Shown here: one piece after another, positions 1 through 8,599 of the stretch
Layout: the number at the start of each line of letters is the position of its first letter
Numbering within the stretch: the stretch's first letter is position 1
Source: Alteromonas indica
GTDB lineage: Bacteria; Pseudomonadota; Gammaproteobacteria; Enterobacterales; Alteromonadaceae
NCBI GenBank assembly: GCA_003056425.1
Contig: PYVY01000003.1
Location: 124,001-188,000, forward strand
Reading direction: 5' to 3'
DNA length: 64,000 nt
Program-made: the position numbers and the translations under genes
Notes under the pieces: model-generated
What the model was told of the DNA's origin: nothing
Database searches by the model: none
What the model saw: the letters and a program-made list of their open reading frames with translations, nothing else

Positions 1-1179
1 GTCTATTTGCATCGCCATTGCTGCGCTGGCCAGAATGGGCATAAGCAGCGTCGCCGTGGCGGTATTAGAGGTCACTTCGGTAACAAAACTCACGCTAATA
101 CATAACACCAGTATGATGCCTAGTAACGGAAATACTGATAACCCGCCAAAGGCATCGCCCAACCGTTGGCTTAGTCCTGACGCCACGAAAGCACTGGCCA
201 GGCAAATCCCCCCAGCATACACCAGCAACAACCCCCAGGGGATTTGGGTAGCGGTATCCCAGTCTAAAATTTGGCCGGGCTTTTCGCGGTTACCATCCGG
301 AATTAAGCACATTAACAATACCCCAGCTATGGCAATCGTGCTGTCGCTAACGTTCGGCATATTCAGAAAAGCGGTCCAGTACGGACGAAAAATCCACGCC
401 ATCGCCACCAGCCCGAATGTGATTAACACTCGTTTTTCAGCACGTTGCCATGCTCCTGACTGCGGCAAATCAATCTTAGGCATAGCGCCTACCGACCGGG
501 TTAGCCATAATGCCATCACCGGAATGCCCAACACCACAATGGGTACACCGGTGCTCATCCAGTTTAAAAAACTGATTTCACTGCCGGTTACCTGGGTATA
601 CACATTCATGAATATAATATTGGGTGGGGTTCCAATCGGCGTACCTACCCCACCTAAACTGGCAGCGTAGGCAATACCGAGCAACAGGGCGGTAGCCAAA
701 CGTTCTGAGGGCATTGCAGTAATGATTGCCATCGCGATAGGTAGCAGCATTAGGGTGGTCGCGGTATTAGAGATCCACATACTTAGAATTGCCGAGGTTA
801 GCATAAAGCCTAATACCAGCCGTCGCGCGCTACTGGCACCAGTGACGTTAAGCATGTAAACAGCTAAACGTTTATGCACACCTGATTTTTCCAGCGACTT
901 GGACAGCATAAATGCGCCCATGAGCAGTAATATTACGTGGCTACCTAAGGCCGCAGAAGCTTGCTGGTAGGTCATCACCCCGGCAGCCGGAAACGCCACA
1001 AAAGGAATAAGCGCAGTCAATGCAATGGGCAGCGCCTCGGTCACCCATAACATGGCGATAAGCACGGTCAGCCCGGCCGTGATCGCTTGCGGATACGCCA
1101 GCCCTGCAAACGCGAGTGTCTGCCAGCTAACCATACTGCTGACAAGGCTAATACCAATCCATTTATAACGTATTTTCAT
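1..1179 (-). CDS. DASS/SLC13-family anion:sodium symporter (C-terminus cut by window edge)
   Basis: Inner-membrane transporter of the divalent anion:Na+ symporter family, which moves dicarboxylates, sulfate or similar anions. 393 codons are visible, starting at the ATG at 1179 and running off the left edge. Both family signature repeats can be read: SNTATTLMLLP in the first half and SNTATATLLMP near the cut end, together with many hydrophobic segments and a GTPIGTPPN loop. The start overlaps the 3' end of nagZ by 17 bp, so the two genes are probably co-transcribed and translationally coupled. The substrate cannot be told from sequence. The family call is firm. Confidence 0.88.
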   Translation of the reverse strand, partial: MKIRYKWIGISLVSSMVSWQTLAFAGLAYPQAITAGLTVLIAMLWVTEALPIALTALIPFVAFPAAGVMTYQQASAALGSHVILLLMGAFMLSKSLEKSGVHKRLAVYMLNVTGASSARRLVLGFMLTSAILSMWISNTATTLMLLPIAMAIITAMPSERLATALLLGIAYAASLGGVGTPIGTPPNIIFMNVYTQVTGSEISFLNWMSTGVPIVVLGIPVMALWLTRSVGAMPKIDLPQSGAWQRAEKRVLITFGLVAMAWIFRPYWTAFLNMPNVSDSTIAIAGVLLMCLIPDGNREKPGQILDWDTATQIPWGLLLVYAGGICLASAFVASGLSQRLGDAFGGLSVFPLLGIILVLCISVSFVTEVTSNTATATLLMPILASAAMAMQID

Positions 1180-2218
1180 AATGACTTAGTAGTGAAACTG
1201 CGTGTTGGTATTGCTGAGCAGCATTCCCCACCGCCTGATGGCGGTTGAAATGCGTCAGCCGCGGGTTATCCATTCCGGTCCCATTTAAATAGCCTATCGC
1301 CGGGCTATCAGACAGACCGCTTTGCTGAAGAAAGCAATTATCAGTCAGACTCTCTAAAATAGCGCAGGCGCCTGCCGGGTTATTACATGCCAACACCATA
1401 TCGCAACCAGCTAAGAGCGCCCGGGCAGCGCGCTGTGGATAATCGCCCGCCACACTGGCCCCATGCATCGACAAATCATCGGAAAATATAGCCCCTTTAA
1501 ACCTTAATCGCTGGCGCAGTATTTGTTGCAGCCAAAACGGCGAAAAGCCAGCAGGCTCGGGCGCTGCGTCAGAATAGATAACATGTGCCGGCATAATGCC
1601 ATCAAGGCGGGCGATAAGCCGGGTAAACACCTGCATATCGAGCGCTTCAATCGCCGCGAAGTCACGCTCGTCCACTGGTAAGGCGACATGCGAGTCTGGC
1701 TCTACACTGCCATGGCCGGGAAAATGCTTACCAGTTACCGACATGCCCTGCGCCTGCATGGCGCCAATTAAACTGGTTGCCAGAGTTACTACGGTCGCCG
1801 GGTCTTCGGCGAAGGCGCGATCGCCTATTACCTTGGAATTACCATTAATATCCAGTACCGGGCCAAAACTTAAATCAATATCCAGCGCTGTCAACTCGTG
1901 AGCCAGGATATGTCCACACGCTGCGGCCAGCTCGCACGCCTTAGGTAAACTTGCGCACGCCGGTAGCAGTGCGCCCATTGCCGGTAATGATGTAAAACCC
2001 TGACGGAACCGTTGCACCCTGCCGCCTTCGTGGTCTACACCAATGAGTATAGCGTGTTTGGCAGCGTGCCTGATATCTTGGATCAGCGCCGCCAGTTGGG
2101 GCTTATCGATATAGTTGCGGCTAAACAAAATGACCCCGCCAACCAAAGGATGGGCCAGTCGTTCACGCTCTTCGGCGGTCAACGCGGTACCCGCGCAGTC
2201 CAGCATCAGTGGTCCCAT
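1163..2218 (-). CDS. nagZ: Beta-N-acetylhexosaminidase NagZ (GH3)
   Basis: Cytoplasmic glycosidase of peptidoglycan recycling that removes GlcNAc from anhydro-muropeptides; 351 aa, usual length for NagZ. GH3 motifs visible: GVDHEGGRVQRFR near residue 60, KHFPGHG and DSHVALP in the middle (the loop with the Asp/His general acid-base pair) and FSDDLSMHGA with the nucleophile Asp. The ATG at 2218 follows a clear AGGAG. It is divergent from the acylase gene with only 75 bp between starts, and its 3' end overlaps the DASS transporter. Whether that transporter handles a cell-wall product is unknown. Confidence 0.95.
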   Translation of the reverse strand: MGPLMLDCAGTALTAEERERLAHPLVGGVILFSRNYIDKPQLAALIQDIRHAAKHAILIGVDHEGGRVQRFRQGFTSLPAMGALLPACASLPKACELAAACGHILAHELTALDIDLSFGPVLDINGNSKVIGDRAFAEDPATVVTLATSLIGAMQAQGMSVTGKHFPGHGSVEPDSHVALPVDERDFAAIEALDMQVFTRLIARLDGIMPAHVIYSDAAPEPAGFSPFWLQQILRQRLRFKGAIFSDDLSMHGASVAGDYPQRAARALLAGCDMVLACNNPAGACAILESLTDNCFLQQSGLSDSPAIGYLNGTGMDNPRLTHFNRHQAVGNAAQQYQHAVSLLSHYENTL

Positions 2219-2293
2219 TACATCTCCTGCTTATTTATTCTTCAATTGGAACGTTCAAACCGTTACGATAGAGAAAAACAGGGAGTATCGCAC

Positions 2294-4600
2294 GTGTTTA
2301 AGTGGATAAAAGGATTGTTTTTCAGTGTATTGGTTTTCGGACTGCTGGCACTTGCCGGCGTGTTTGTTGTATTAAACCAAAGCCTGCCACAGCTTGATGG
2401 CACTGTACAGAGCAAGCCACTCAGCCAGCCGGCTAAACTGATACGCGATGACCTGGGTCAGGCGGTTATTCACGCTGCCACGCGTGACGATGCAGCGTAT
2501 ACGCTAGGGTATGCACACGCCCAGGACCGTTTTTTTCAAATGGATATACAGCGCAGAGTGGCTGCAGGTGAACTATCAATATGGGTGGGTAAGCGGGCCA
2601 TCGAGACCGATAAGAAAGCCCGCTTTCATCAGTTTCGTACCCGGGCGCAGCACATCCTGTCCAACCTGCCCGCCCCCCAGCGCCGCCTACTTACCCGCTA
2701 TAGTCAGGGGGTGAATGATGCCCTGTTGGCCTTTGGCAGCAAACCACCAGAATACTGGCTAACCGATTTTGAACCCGCGCCCTGGTCCCCTGAAGATAGC
2801 TTACTGGTGGTGTTTTCCATGTATCTGGATTTACAAGGCGGTCAGCTGGAACTGGACCTGGCCCGCACCGGCGTTGCCCGTTATTTTGGCCCCCAGATGT
2901 TACCGTTTTTGCAGCAAAGCTCTTCCTACCAGGCGGCGTTGGATGGTTCGCGCATAGCGCCTTACAGTGGCCCGGTTCCCCCATTGGACGAGGCGAATAA
3001 AGCCCCCTGGCATGGTTCACCGCCGCCGGAGGTGGGCAGCAATAATTGGGCGGTTAGCGGCACGCGTACACATTCAGGTAGTGCCATGCTGGCCAATGAT
3101 ATGCACCTTGGCTTACGGGTCCCCACCACATGGTACCGAGCCCAGTTAAATTACACCCGTAATGCAACGCCTGTTCAAGTCACCGGAGTAAGCTTGCCGG
3201 GGTTACCCGGTATTGTCGTTGGCACCAATGGCCATGTGGCCTGGGGGTTTACCAACGCCAACCTGGATAATGTCGACTGGGTGGCATTACCCGAGGACAC
3301 TAGCCGTTCCCAGCCTTATGCCCTTTCTACCTGGCAGCAAGACGACCATTTCACCAGTAAAGACGCTACCGTGGAGCACCAGCTAACCCTAAGTCAGTAT
3401 GGGCCGGTCAGGGTTATCGACAATCAGCGTTATGCGTTAAAATGGGTCGCTCATCAGCCGTACGCGATTAACCTGAACATTGCAGATATGGATCTGGCGC
3501 AAAATGTCGCCGCAGCGGTCGAGGTGGCACACGGCATTCGAATACCATTACAAAATATGGTGATAGCCGATGCCGCCGGGGCCATTGCCTGGACCCCGGC
3601 GGGTGCCCTAACGGGGCGCAGTAAACCTACGGCTACGGCTATCACACCCGATCAGCTATCGGCCCAATGGGCCGCCAACGAAACCAACCCACCGGTCATT
3701 ATGCAACCTGAGTCAGGGCGGATCTGGACGGCGAATTCGCGGGTAGTCTCAACCGGTCAGTTGAACCGCTATGGCGATGGCGGATATGCTTTAGGCGCCA
3801 GAGCCCAGCAAATAAGAGACCGCTTATTCGCTCGTGACACCTTTACTATCAGTGACTTCTACCAGATTCAGCTTGACAACGAAGCGCGGTTTTTAACCCC
3901 GTGGCATGAATTATTAACCCGCCAACTTCAGCAAAGGCCTAACGAGTTTGCCGAAGAATTGAACGCATTGGCTAACTGGCAGCACTGCGCGGGTGCAGCG
4001 TCGGTCGGCTATACGCTGGTAAGTGTATTCAGGCAAGACGTTATGAACCGCTTACTTAGCCCGGTAATGCATACCCTATCGGTCCATGGCTACCAGCCTA
4101 ACGGGCTACTGCGCCAGGCAGAACCCGCTGTTTGGCAGCTTATTAACACCGAGCCTGACGATTGGTTGCCACCAGGTTATCAGCATTGGGATAATTTTTA
4201 TTTAGGCACCTGGCGAGCCACTAAGGCCCGGTTGTTTGAACATCACAATACCGACCAGCTTAGCCAGCTGACCTGGGGTAAGGTTAATCAGCTTAGGGTG
4301 GCTCATCCCTTCGCCACGACCCTTCCACTTTTGCAGGACTATCTCAATATGCCGGCGGTCGCGGGGTTTGGCGACCGCTTTATGCCTGCTGTACAACAGC
4401 CTGGTTTTGGCGCTTCGCAGCGCCTGTTTGTGCAACCCGGGAAACTGGATACTGCCGTACTCACACTACCTGGCGGTCAGTCAGGGCACCCTTTATCCAG
4501 TTTTTATCGAACGGGTTTCAAAGCGTATGCTGAGGGAGACGCCACCCCGCTACTACCAGGCCCGGCAAAACATACGTTACGCTTAGAGGTAGCCGAATGA
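2294..4600 (+). CDS. Penicillin acylase family protein (Ntn hydrolase)
   Basis: Predicted periplasmic N-terminal-nucleophile amidohydrolase, 768 aa. I chose the GTG at 2294 because GGGAG stands 8 nt upstream and translation then begins with a lysine followed by a long hydrophobic signal or anchor; the open frame extends further upstream but overlaps divergent nagZ. The motif GSNNWAVSG places the nucleophile Ser, and the expected self-cleavage site, at about residue 249, leaving an alpha chain before it and a long beta chain after it. The family includes penicillin acylases and quorum-quenching acyl-homoserine lactone acylases; the substrate here is open. ybaK overlaps its stop codon. Confidence 0.9.
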   Translation: MFKWIKGLFFSVLVFGLLALAGVFVVLNQSLPQLDGTVQSKPLSQPAKLIRDDLGQAVIHAATRDDAAYTLGYAHAQDRFFQMDIQRRVAAGELSIWVGKRAIETDKKARFHQFRTRAQHILSNLPAPQRRLLTRYSQGVNDALLAFGSKPPEYWLTDFEPAPWSPEDSLLVVFSMYLDLQGGQLELDLARTGVARYFGPQMLPFLQQSSSYQAALDGSRIAPYSGPVPPLDEANKAPWHGSPPPEVGSNNWAVSGTRTHSGSAMLANDMHLGLRVPTTWYRAQLNYTRNATPVQVTGVSLPGLPGIVVGTNGHVAWGFTNANLDNVDWVALPEDTSRSQPYALSTWQQDDHFTSKDATVEHQLTLSQYGPVRVIDNQRYALKWVAHQPYAINLNIADMDLAQNVAAAVEVAHGIRIPLQNMVIADAAGAIAWTPAGALTGRSKPTATAITPDQLSAQWAANETNPPVIMQPESGRIWTANSRVVSTGQLNRYGDGGYALGARAQQIRDRLFARDTFTISDFYQIQLDNEARFLTPWHELLTRQLQQRPNEFAEELNALANWQHCAGAASVGYTLVSVFRQDVMNRLLSPVMHTLSVHGYQPNGLLRQAEPAVWQLINTEPDDWLPPGYQHWDNFYLGTWRATKARLFEHHNTDQLSQLTWGKVNQLRVAHPFATTLPLLQDYLNMPAVAGFGDRFMPAVQQPGFGASQRLFVQPGKLDTAVLTLPGGQSGHPLSSFYRTGFKAYAEGDATPLLPGPAKHTLRLEVAE

Positions 4601-5067
4601 CCCCAGCTATATTGCTGCTCGAAAAACACGGTATTGCGCATCAGGTTCATGAGTTTGGTCACAGTAAATCAGCACAACCTTATGGGATTGAAGCAGCCAC
4701 AAAGCTAGGTGTAGAGCCAGCTCTGGTATTTAAAACATTAGTTGTCAGTCTGGATGGTAGCCTGGGCGCAGTGGCCTTGCTACCGGTGGATAAAAAGCTT
4801 GATATGAAACAGCTCGCCAAACTTTACGCTGCCCGTAAAGCAAGCCTTGCCGAGGCGGCGGCAGTTATCCGGCACACCGGCTATTTACCCGGCGGGGTGA
4901 GTCCGCTGGCACAGAAAAAACATTTACCTACCGTTATTGATAACGGCGCCAGCCAGCTGCCCATCATTTACATTTCCGCTGGCAAACGCGGGGTGGATAT
5001 CTCACTGGCCCCGCAAGATTTAGCAACCTTGACCGACGCGACGTTTCATCGCCTTTGCAAAGCGTGA
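4597..5067 (+). CDS. ybaK: Cys-tRNA(Pro)/Cys-tRNA(Cys) deacylase YbaK
   Basis: Trans-editing factor that hydrolyses Cys-tRNA(Pro) made in error by prolyl-tRNA synthetase; 156 aa, one YbaK/ProX domain. The essential lysine of the family sits in LVFKTLVV at residue 46, as in characterised YbaK proteins. The ATG overlaps the acylase stop by 4 bp (ATGA), indicating translational coupling. Cytoplasmic. The functional link to the upstream acylase is not obvious. Confidence 0.93.
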   Translation: MTPAILLLEKHGIAHQVHEFGHSKSAQPYGIEAATKLGVEPALVFKTLVVSLDGSLGAVALLPVDKKLDMKQLAKLYAARKASLAEAAAVIRHTGYLPGGVSPLAQKKHLPTVIDNGASQLPIIYISAGKRGVDISLAPQDLATLTDATFHRLCKA

Positions 5068-5086
5068 GCAACCTATACCCCTGCGT

Positions 5087-5530
5087 CTACGGGGTATACT
5101 GCGCCACCGGCAGACCTGTTTCACACCATTTTTTATAGCCGCCGGCCAGCGAATACACCAGGGGTATCTTCATTTGTTGTAATGATTGGGCCGCTAAGGC
5201 TGAACGCGCGCCCGAACGGCAATATAAAATAATTATCGGACGCTTCACTGGGTATGCCGTGGCACTGGATGCTTCCTGTGCGGGGGTATCGGCGGGTTGA
5301 GTAATGTTACTGGTTCCCCCACAGTGGACGCTGATAAGTTGGATAATGCGGCTTTCCAGCAGCCCCCGCGGGCAGCATATCGCCCCCGCGATAATACCGT
5401 CTTGCCATTCCGCCGGTTCCCTTGTATCGATAAACAATACATTAGCCGGGGAGACGGCGGCCGCCTCGGTTACGGTGAGTTGCGCTATTGTTGCAGTCAC
5501 TTGCGCCACATAGTGCTCAAAAGTTTCCAT
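5087..5530 (-). CDS. Rhodanese-like domain protein
   Basis: Single rhodanese domain, 147 aa, no signal peptide. The active loop CRSGAR carries the catalytic cysteine at residue 104, and FIDTREPAEW is the usual early motif. An insertion of about 20 polar residues (TSNITQPADTPAQEASSATA) precedes the catalytic strand. AAGGGGG lies just before the ATG, 10 bp after the stop of the TauE/SafE gene, so the two form an operon. In BigR-type islands such proteins move sulfane sulfur between glutathione persulfide, thiosulfate and acceptors. Confidence 0.88.
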   Translation of the reverse strand: METFEHYVAQVTATIAQLTVTEAAAVSPANVLFIDTREPAEWQDGIIAGAICCPRGLLESRIIQLISVHCGGTSNITQPADTPAQEASSATAYPVKRPIIILYCRSGARSALAAQSLQQMKIPLVYSLAGGYKKWCETGLPVAQYTP

Positions 5531-5540
5531 TGGTGCCCCC

Positions 5541-6296
5541 TTAGACTAACCAGAGCCGGTCAATAATCATAATACTGGCAATTGCAACTAAGCATCCTGC
5601 AAATAGCCGTTGTAAAAAGGTAGCGGAAAGCTTTCCCGCCATATAAATACCTGCCCAGGTACCGGCAATTCCGCATCCGCCCATAATCAATAACACAGAG
5701 GGTAGCCAATTCACCGAGGCGTCGCTGATAACCAGGCTGAACACAGCAATGGCACAATTAATAGCGATCAAAGCCAGGCTGGTAGCACTCGCCTGACTTA
5801 TTGATAATCCCGCCACCAAGGTAAGCGCAGGCACAATTAAAAAGCCCCCGCCCACACCAACCAGACCGGTTATGCCACCAGTAATAAAGCCAATGGGTAA
5901 CAACCAGCCTAACGAGGGTGTATGAGCAGGTAACGCTGGCTTTTTCGCTAGCATACGCCAGGCACTGACTAACATAATGGCGACCAGCAGTAGTAGCTGC
6001 AGCTGCGCGGCAATAAACATCCCGACCATTGCGCCTAACGCTGCTCCCGGTACACTGGTAAGGGCAAAGCGGTTAAATACCGGCCAGCAAAAACGGCCCT
6101 GGCCTTTTACACTGTTGATTAACGTACCCGCTAACGCAATGATCCCCACAATCACCAGCGAATGAGCAATAGCGGTCTTCTCGTCCATGGGGGTAAAAAA
6201 TATTAACGCTGGCACCGTGAGTATGGCGCCCCCCGCGCCCAGTACCCCTAAACTTAGGCCAATAACCATGGCGCTTAGTACAATCATCCACAACAT
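5541..6296 (-). CDS. TauE/SafE family sulfite exporter
   Basis: Integral membrane protein, 251 aa, about eight hydrophobic segments, with the internal duplication typical of TauE/SafE: GAGGAILTVP in the N-terminal half and GVGGGFLIVP in the C-terminal half. In sulfide-oxidation islands it is thought to export the sulfite produced by the persulfide dioxygenase. It is the first gene of the leftward arm, is transcribed from the shared divergent region with the palindromic operator, and is followed closely by the rhodanese gene. The substrate assignment rests on context. Confidence 0.85.
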   Translation of the reverse strand: MLWMIVLSAMVIGLSLGVLGAGGAILTVPALIFFTPMDEKTAIAHSLVIVGIIALAGTLINSVKGQGRFCWPVFNRFALTSVPGAALGAMVGMFIAAQLQLLLLVAIMLVSAWRMLAKKPALPAHTPSLGWLLPIGFITGGITGLVGVGGGFLIVPALTLVAGLSISQASATSLALIAINCAIAVFSLVISDASVNWLPSVLLIMGGCGIAGTWAGIYMAGKLSATFLQRLFAGCLVAIASIMIIDRLWLV

Positions 6297-6319
6297 TTGC
6301 TTGCTAATCTCACTTTATT

Positions 6320-6340
6320 TCGTATATTACGAATATACGA
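6320..6340. promoter_or_regulatory. Perfect 21-bp palindrome, probable BigR operator
   Basis: Two perfect 9-bp arms, TCGTATATT and AATATACGA, separated by ACG. It lies in the only divergent gap of the sulfur island (6297-6380), where it can control both arms. BigR/SqrR regulators bind AT-rich dyads of this kind. The link to the bigR gene at 8100 is inference from position and symmetry. Confidence 0.75.
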
Positions 6341-6380
6341 TCTAATAATTTATCTTGCTACTCTTTTTTGGAGATTAACC

Positions 6381-7259
6381 ATGGCTGTACAAATAGAAGC
6401 CTTCTATGACTCCGCGACCGGGACCGGAAGCTATATTGTCATTAATAGGGCCAGTAACCAGGCCCTCATTATCGACCCCGTACTGCACTTTGATTTGAAT
6501 TCCGGGCAGTTGTCATTCGAGCTAGCCAACCAGCAACTGGCATTTTTGCAAGCCAACCATTTACAGCTTAAGTATATTTGCGATACTCACGCCCACGCTG
6601 ACCACCTTAGCGCTGCGGCTTATCTAAAAAACCACACTGATGCGCTAACGGTGATCAGTCAGGGAATTGGCGAAGTACAGCAACGTTTTAGCGCTCGGTT
6701 TAATAAACCGGTGGTAGAAGATCTAACCCAACTTTATGATGTGCTGGTAGCAGATGGCGACATCCTGACACTTGGGGAGATAGAAATACACGTACTGGCC
6801 ACACCCGGGCATACATCTGATAGCGTGAGCTATTATATTGAAGACAATATATTTGTCGGCGACACCCTGTTTATGCCGGATATTGGCACCGCGCGGTGTG
6901 ATTTTCCCGGTGCTGACGCGGCTACGCTGTATCATAGTATTGCTCGAATTCATGCTCTTCCGGGTACCACTAAAATCTGGCTGTGCCACGACTACCCGCC
7001 GCCGGGACGGGAAGTGTCCCTGCAGACCACGGTAGCCCAAAGCCGGGAACACAATATTCATATCAATCACCAAATTAGCAAACACGAATTTATCCACCGG
7101 CGCCAGGCAAAAGATCGCACATTAGGCGTTCCCGCCTTGCTGTACCCGGCTTTACAAGTAAATTTGTGGGGCGCATTACTTCCTGCAAAGGAAGATAACG
7201 GCCGTCGGTTTATAAAAATACCAGTGGATTGTAAAGGAGCAGATTGTGCAGGTATCTGA
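6381..7259 (+). CDS. MBL-fold persulfide dioxygenase-like hydrolase (Blh/ETHE1 type)
   Basis: Metallo-beta-lactamase-fold enzyme, 292 aa. The ATG at 6381 is preceded by GGAG; an in-frame extension to 6297 would run through the operator and is unlikely. Metal motif THAHADHLSA, then TPGHTSDS and FVGDTLFMPDIGTARCDFPG, as in Blh/ETHE1-like enzymes that oxidise glutathione persulfide to sulfite and glutathione. It heads a rightward operon with two YeeE/YedE proteins and bigR. No fused rhodanese domain; that activity is on the divergent arm. Confidence 0.87.
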   Translation: MAVQIEAFYDSATGTGSYIVINRASNQALIIDPVLHFDLNSGQLSFELANQQLAFLQANHLQLKYICDTHAHADHLSAAAYLKNHTDALTVISQGIGEVQQRFSARFNKPVVEDLTQLYDVLVADGDILTLGEIEIHVLATPGHTSDSVSYYIEDNIFVGDTLFMPDIGTARCDFPGADAATLYHSIARIHALPGTTKIWLCHDYPPPGREVSLQTTVAQSREHNIHINHQISKHEFIHRRQAKDRTLGVPALLYPALQVNLWGALLPAKEDNGRRFIKIPVDCKGADCAGI

Positions 7260-7659
7260 GTGGGGTCAAGCGTTTGCCGGTGGCATGTTAATAGGCTTGG
7301 GGGCCATTATGCTGATGTTATTTAACGGCCGCATTGCCGGTATATCAGGGATTGCTGCTAACGCCTTCACGGCGCCAGGCCAAAGCAGCTGGCGCTGGGC
7401 ATTCTTAGTGGGCTTAGTCATAGCGCCATTACTTACCCGCCAATTCGGGTTTAGTTTACCAGCACAAATACCAGGAACCTTATGGCTTATGGCAGCGGCA
7501 GGTTTGCTGGTAGGTATAGGAACCCAATTGGGTTCCGGCTGCACCAGTGGGCATGGGATCTGTGGCTTAGCACGGTTCTCACCGCGCTCGTTACTGGCCA
7601 CTCTGGTGTTTATGGGCAGCGGCATTGTCACTGTCACCCTGGCTCGCCATTTACTTTAG
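7246..7659 (+). CDS. YeeE/YedE family membrane protein, first half-transporter
   Basis: Inner-membrane protein, 137 aa, with about four hydrophobic helices. GTG start at 7246 behind AAGGAG, overlapping the dioxygenase gene by 14 bp. The signature GSGCTSGHGICGLARFS carries the conserved cysteines of YeeE/YedE sulfur-compound transporters. It pairs with the next gene, which has the complementary motif, so the two probably form one split transporter for a sulfur species such as thiosulfate or persulfide; the substrate is inferred. Confidence 0.87.
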   Translation: MQVSEWGQAFAGGMLIGLGAIMLMLFNGRIAGISGIAANAFTAPGQSSWRWAFLVGLVIAPLLTRQFGFSLPAQIPGTLWLMAAAGLLVGIGTQLGSGCTSGHGICGLARFSPRSLLATLVFMGSGIVTVTLARHLL

Positions 7660-7668
7660 GAATTTACC

Positions 7669-8085
7669 ATGCAACAGTTTATTAGTGCGCTTATCGCTGG
7701 CGTATTGTTTGGGGCGGGCTTGACCGTGTCGATGATGACGGACCCGGTCAGGGTACTTGATTTTTTAGATGTGACAGGAGCATGGGACCCTACCCTGGCT
7801 TTCGTAATGGCGGGCGCGTTGGCGATATACATGCCGATATACCATTTTTACGTAAAACCCCGCGCGCGCACCGTTTTCGGTGAACCCTGTCAGCTCCCTG
7901 CCGCTACTGCGCTGGACACCCCCTTAGTAAGCGGTGCTGGGCTATTTGGTATCGGATGGGGTTTAAGCGGGATCTGCCCCGGGCCCGGTATCACGAATTT
8001 AACTGGCGGAGATCCGGCTATATTCATGTTCATCGGGTGCATGTTACTTGGTATGATAACCACTCGGACGCTACGTAAAACATAA
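7669..8085 (+). CDS. YeeE/YedE (DUF6691) family membrane protein, second half-transporter
   Basis: 138-aa membrane protein, about four helices, with the second YeeE/YedE motif GWGLSGICPGPGITNL containing a conserved Cys-Pro-Gly. SD AGGAA precedes the ATG, 9 bp after the previous stop. The pair of short YeeE proteins is typical of BigR-type islands. Its role is import or export of a reactive sulfur species; the direction is not determined. Confidence 0.87.
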   Translation: MQQFISALIAGVLFGAGLTVSMMTDPVRVLDFLDVTGAWDPTLAFVMAGALAIYMPIYHFYVKPRARTVFGEPCQLPAATALDTPLVSGAGLFGIGWGLSGICPGPGITNLTGGDPAIFMFIGCMLLGMITTRTLRKT

Positions 8086-8099
8086 ACTAAGGAAACTGA

Positions 8100-8414
8100 A
8101 TGAGCCCGCAAGACATGGCGGAAAATGCACAAACCGCTGCACACTTGCTCCGTGCAATGGCAAACCGTCATCGGCTAATGTTGCTGTGTTTACTGAATAA
8201 TGGGGAGCGCTCGGTAACGCAGCTCAATGAAGTACTAGCGCTGCCCCAGTCGACGCTGTCACAGCACTTAAGTGTACTGCGTAAAGAAGCTCTGGTGACC
8301 ACCCGGCGTGATGCCCAGACCATATATTACTCGTTGGCCAGTACCGAGGTAAAAACAATAATTGCGACCCTTTATCAACTTTACTGTATGCCAGAGACCG
8401 AGCCTGCGCAATAA
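8100..8414 (+). CDS. bigR: ArsR-family persulfide-sensing repressor, BigR/SqrR type
   Basis: 104-aa winged-helix ArsR-family regulator. Recognition helix around LPQSTLSQHLSVLRKEALV. Two cysteines, C30 (MLLCLLNNGERSV) and C96 (LYQLYCMPE), are 66 residues apart, matching the spacing of the redox-active pair C42/C108 of BigR; the metal-site cysteines of arsenic ArsR are absent. It is the last gene of the rightward arm with its own AAGGAA, implying autoregulation through the palindrome at 6320-6340. It senses persulfides rather than arsenite, by family knowledge. Confidence 0.88.
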   Translation: MSPQDMAENAQTAAHLLRAMANRHRLMLLCLLNNGERSVTQLNEVLALPQSTLSQHLSVLRKEALVTTRRDAQTIYYSLASTEVKTIIATLYQLYCMPETEPAQ

Positions 8415-8498
8415 TCTTTAGGCGCGCCGTTCCGCCCCCATAAGGTGTTAATAAAATAAGCCTAACATTATTAGCTATGCCCGAGTTACCCGTAAGCT

Positions 8499-8531
8499 AC
8501 GTGTGAATTACGCGTGAATTACGCGTGAGTT
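8499..8531. repeat. Three tandem 11-bp repeats
   Basis: Units ACGTGTGAATT, ACGCGTGAATT and ACGCGTGAGTT follow each other without a gap in the space between bigR and arsH. They are near-identical with single changes. No known element is recognised. Confidence 0.7.
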
Positions 8532-8547
8532 AGGCCTGACCGGCGGA

Positions 8548-8584
8548 CTTCAGGCTCGCGCACAGGATAGCCGCAAGCCTGAAG
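8548..8584. terminator. Inverted repeat between convergent bigR and arsH (weak terminator)
   Basis: Arms CTTCAGGCT and AGCCTGAAG (9 bp, perfect) enclose a 19-nt loop between the converging ends of bigR and arsH. There is no T-run on either side, so it may be a bidirectional or Rho-assisted stop rather than a classic terminator. Confidence 0.4.
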
Positions 8585-8599
8585 CGGTGGATAGTGCGC

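Noticed and set aside
35..670. Plus-strand 211-aa ORF at the left edge
   Set aside because: It is antisense to the DASS transporter, whose two SNTAT motifs are read cleanly on the minus strand.
8100..8414. Assignment of the ArsR-family gene as the arsenic sensor of the nearby arsH/arsC genes
   Set aside because: Its cysteine pair matches BigR/SqrR spacing and the arsenic-binding cysteine cluster is missing; it sits at the end of the sulfur operon.
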